From assembly GCA_910573755.1 (NCBI GenBank), contig CAJTBO010000001.1, positions 327,820-391,819 on the forward strand: a stretch of DNA of 64,000 nt. The letters are read 5' to 3'. Below the pieces are notes generated by a model. It saw only the letters and a program-made list of their open reading frames with translations, was not told the origin of the DNA and ran no database searches. A program made the position numbers and the translations under genes. Positions 62,481 to 64,000 of the stretch are shown in pieces (within the stretch, counting starts at the first letter, position 1; every line of letters begins with the position of its first letter). The stretch comes from Lachnospiraceae bacterium. GTDB lineage: Bacteria > Bacillota > Clostridia > Lachnospirales > Lachnospiraceae.

Positions 62481-62953
62481 TAAGAGGTCCCTGTGTAATG
62501 GTCACAAAACAACCTTCTCTTGCCTCTGTAAGAGCCAGTATTGCCCCTGTGTGCGATTTTAAATTAAAGTCTAGGTAAACCCATAATGGAAAATTTAAGC
62601 CTTGTTGGAGAAATTTAAAAGACATGGTTTCTTAAAAATATATAGGGGCGAAAATAGTACAGGTTAAAGGCTTTATGCCGCCAGAGATGGCATAAGCTGG
62701 GAAACACCCACCGGCAAAGCTGGTGGGTGAAATGTGATATAGCATAACTTTTCCTGCTGTTCAAGAATTTGTTATGCTTTGGGGCAATTTTATCGGGGTA
62801 TTCATGTAACAGAAAAATCGAGAATGTTCTATTGGCAACCACCATGGAACACTCCCGATTTTGTGTTTATGATTAGGTATTGAGGGAATATCCCCCCCTT
62901 GCGTCATTGTAACAGGGATATTTGTAAATCATCAAGCGAATAGGCTAAAAATT
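62481..62953. mobile_element. Insertion-like non-coding segment with two adjacent hairpins
   Basis: The Rhs frame is lost here. A hairpin GCTTTATGCC/GGCATAAGC (about 62671-62698) is followed by CACCCACC (62705-62712), loop, GGTGGGTG (62722-62729). Subterminal hairpins of this kind occur in IS200/IS605-type elements and their non-coding derivatives. A 76-codon frame across it has no ribosome site and no recognisable family. No transposase is present within the segment. Confidence 0.4.
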
Positions 62954-63394
62954 CTATTCATCACATTTTAAACCAAATTTTAATAATGCCTCATAAAAAT
63001 CTATTTGCATTTCCTGTAATGCCTCCTCCTCATGTGAATACATAGTAACTTTACTTTCGCATATTCCAGCATCTATTTCGAATCCTAAAAAATCTCCTGT
63101 TTCTAAATCGACAACTGGCAAAAAACATTTTTCTACAACCCATTCTTTTGATACATTATCCTTGATATAAAACATACCATTGCAGTCACATGAATACACT
63201 ACTATAAAGCCAAAATATCCACCTCCATATTGGCTTACAAAATCTTTATAGATGTCTGGTAGTATTATGTCGTAATATTTTTCAACATCTTCAATCTTTT
63301 CAATATCTACTTTGGCATCTGTCTCCAATGCAAATAATTTGAGGTTCTTTTCTGTCATCTCCCTAACCTTGTTTTTAAAACTAATTCTGTCCAT
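62954..63394 (-). CDS. SMI1/KNR4 (SUKH) family immunity protein
   Basis: 146 residues. The SUKH pattern is plain: VEKYYDIILPDIYKDFVSQY, GGGYFGFIVVYSCD, then VDLETGDFLGFEIDAG and a helical end. SUKH proteins commonly neutralise nuclease toxins of polymorphic systems. ATG at 63394 follows GAGAGGATAA. Its toxin is not next to it, so it may be an orphan immunity gene, possibly kept after loss of its partner. Confidence 0.8.
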   Translation of the reverse strand: MDRISFKNKVREMTEKNLKLFALETDAKVDIEKIEDVEKYYDIILPDIYKDFVSQYGGGYFGFIVVYSCDCNGMFYIKDNVSKEWVVEKCFLPVVDLETGDFLGFEIDAGICESKVTMYSHEEEALQEMQIDFYEALLKFGLKCDE

Positions 63395-63440
63395 ATTTTA
63401 TCCTCTCTCTAGTCATATACACCACTTTACAACTTTTGAG

Positions 63441-64000
63441 CTAAGCTGTTTCTCCCAGGCATAGTCTTCGTAAGGCTTTGATAACAGCCATTGATTTTAT
63501 GTGGGTTTCGACGTGCTGCACCAAGTTTACATAAAATATCTGCCGCCGTATCTGCTCACTAAGGGCAAACCGGAATTCCTGCACACTGCTGTTCCTGTAC
63601 TGTGACAACGCTTCTTCCATATAGGGAAGCAGTTTCATGGCGCAGTAACTGATATTAATGAGGTTCACCAGCATTTCGATCCCTCTGCGGCTGCGGACCA
63701 TGTATGAGCATAGCGACCAGAATGATTTCTGCTCATAGTAGCTTACTTCAATGTTCCAGCGGAAGGAATACAGGAACAGGGGAATGTAAGGCATCCACCC
63801 GCTTCCTGTCTGGTTAAGCGGTGCCTTTTCCTGCCATGCACAGAATATCTGCAGCTGTGCAGGGAAAATAGTACTGAAAAACAGTCTTCTTGTGCCGTTT
63901 TCCTTTCCTGTACAGGTCACATAAGCCATGACTTCGCGTGCCCCGAAAATATTTGTCAGCACACGGCGGCATCCTGTATAGTAATCACCCGCTTTCTCGC
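63441..64000 (-). mobile_element. DDE transposase C-terminal part, runs off the right edge
   Basis: An open frame enters from the edge (EKAGDYYTGCRRVLTNIFG) and continues through YVTCTGKENGTRRLFFSTI, YRFRWNIEVSYYEQK-like residues (YSFRWNIEVSYYEQKSFWSL) and SRRGIEMLVNLINISYCAMK. The RWxIEVxYxxxK pattern holds the last catalytic Glu of IS4-like DDE transposases. It ends with an Arg/Leu-rich tail at 63441. Confidence 0.8.

Noticed and set aside
1..64000. tRNA, rRNA or CRISPR loci
   Set aside because: No cloverleaf with CCA-type acceptor, no rRNA-like segment and no repeat-spacer pattern was recognised by eye; a covariance search would be decisive.

Overview
The window looks like a chromosomal segment of a gut-type clostridium, most likely Lachnospiraceae. 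The evidence is moderate GC, strong AGGAGG-type ribosome binding sites, the hprK/ROK/murB/rapZ/whiA/crh housekeeping block, ribose- and galactose-type sugar ABC transporters, EutS-type microcompartment shell genes and an Rhs/immunity locus. No tRNA, rRNA or CRISPR array was recognised.

Region 1 (1-8.1 kb) is a decayed accessory region. It begins with an apparently healthy 5' part of a GH42 beta-galactosidase. After that come remnants whose homology stops abruptly at junctions: a YesM-type sensor-kinase tail joined to a lacto-N-biose phosphorylase (GH112) head, a DUF3847/serine-recombinase chimera, a transporter piece, an aldo/keto reductase lacking its N-terminus, a 28-codon DeoC piece and a fusion of two sugar ABC permeases. 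Embedded in it are pieces of a mobile element and an intact BlaI/BlaR1-like regulatory pair with a textbook promoter and two operators.

Region 2 (8.2-18.7 kb) holds a TetR regulator and a small set of discrete biosynthetic domains: AMP-forming ligase, acyl carrier protein, NRPS-type condensation protein and a membrane-anchored hydrolase. Next is a tiny shell-protein locus (EutS, EutS-like, EutP) with no enzymes, then a MATE exporter and an alanine/glycine symporter whose leader ends in a terminator.

Region 3 (18.8-37.4 kb) is the catabolite-control and cell-envelope block fba-crh-whiA-rapZ-murB-ROK-hprK, all on the minus strand, with uvrC further along the same strand. Between hprK and uvrC, delimited by two terminators, lies a 10 kb sugar island. 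One arm has a DeoR regulator, an RbsBAC-like transporter and a PfkB kinase. The other has two tandem DhaK-like proteins that have lost the substrate-binding histidine, a normal DhaL, a class II aldolase and a ribokinase-like enzyme.

Region 4 (37.6-57.4 kb) contains a two-TM K+ channel fused to a Rossmann region and a RyR domain, an FtsH with a long 13-residue repeat tail, pyrG behind an attenuator, a CarD-type regulator, a second sugar island (GntR, PfkB, class II aldolase, MglBAC, aldo/keto reductase) with three matching operator-like palindromes, an ABC exporter and hflKC.

Region 5 (57.5-64 kb) is an Rhs toxin/immunity zone. It has a truncated Imm7 gene, a membrane protein, a MITE-like element, a duplicated Rhs fragment, a 5'-truncated Rhs toxin with a candidate immunity gene, a SUKH immunity gene and a transposase running off the edge.

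The two sugar islands share an architecture (SBP-ATPase-permease, class II aldolase, PfkB kinases) and probably feed phosphorylated ketoses to aldol cleavage. HprK and Crh encoded next door would provide catabolite control.
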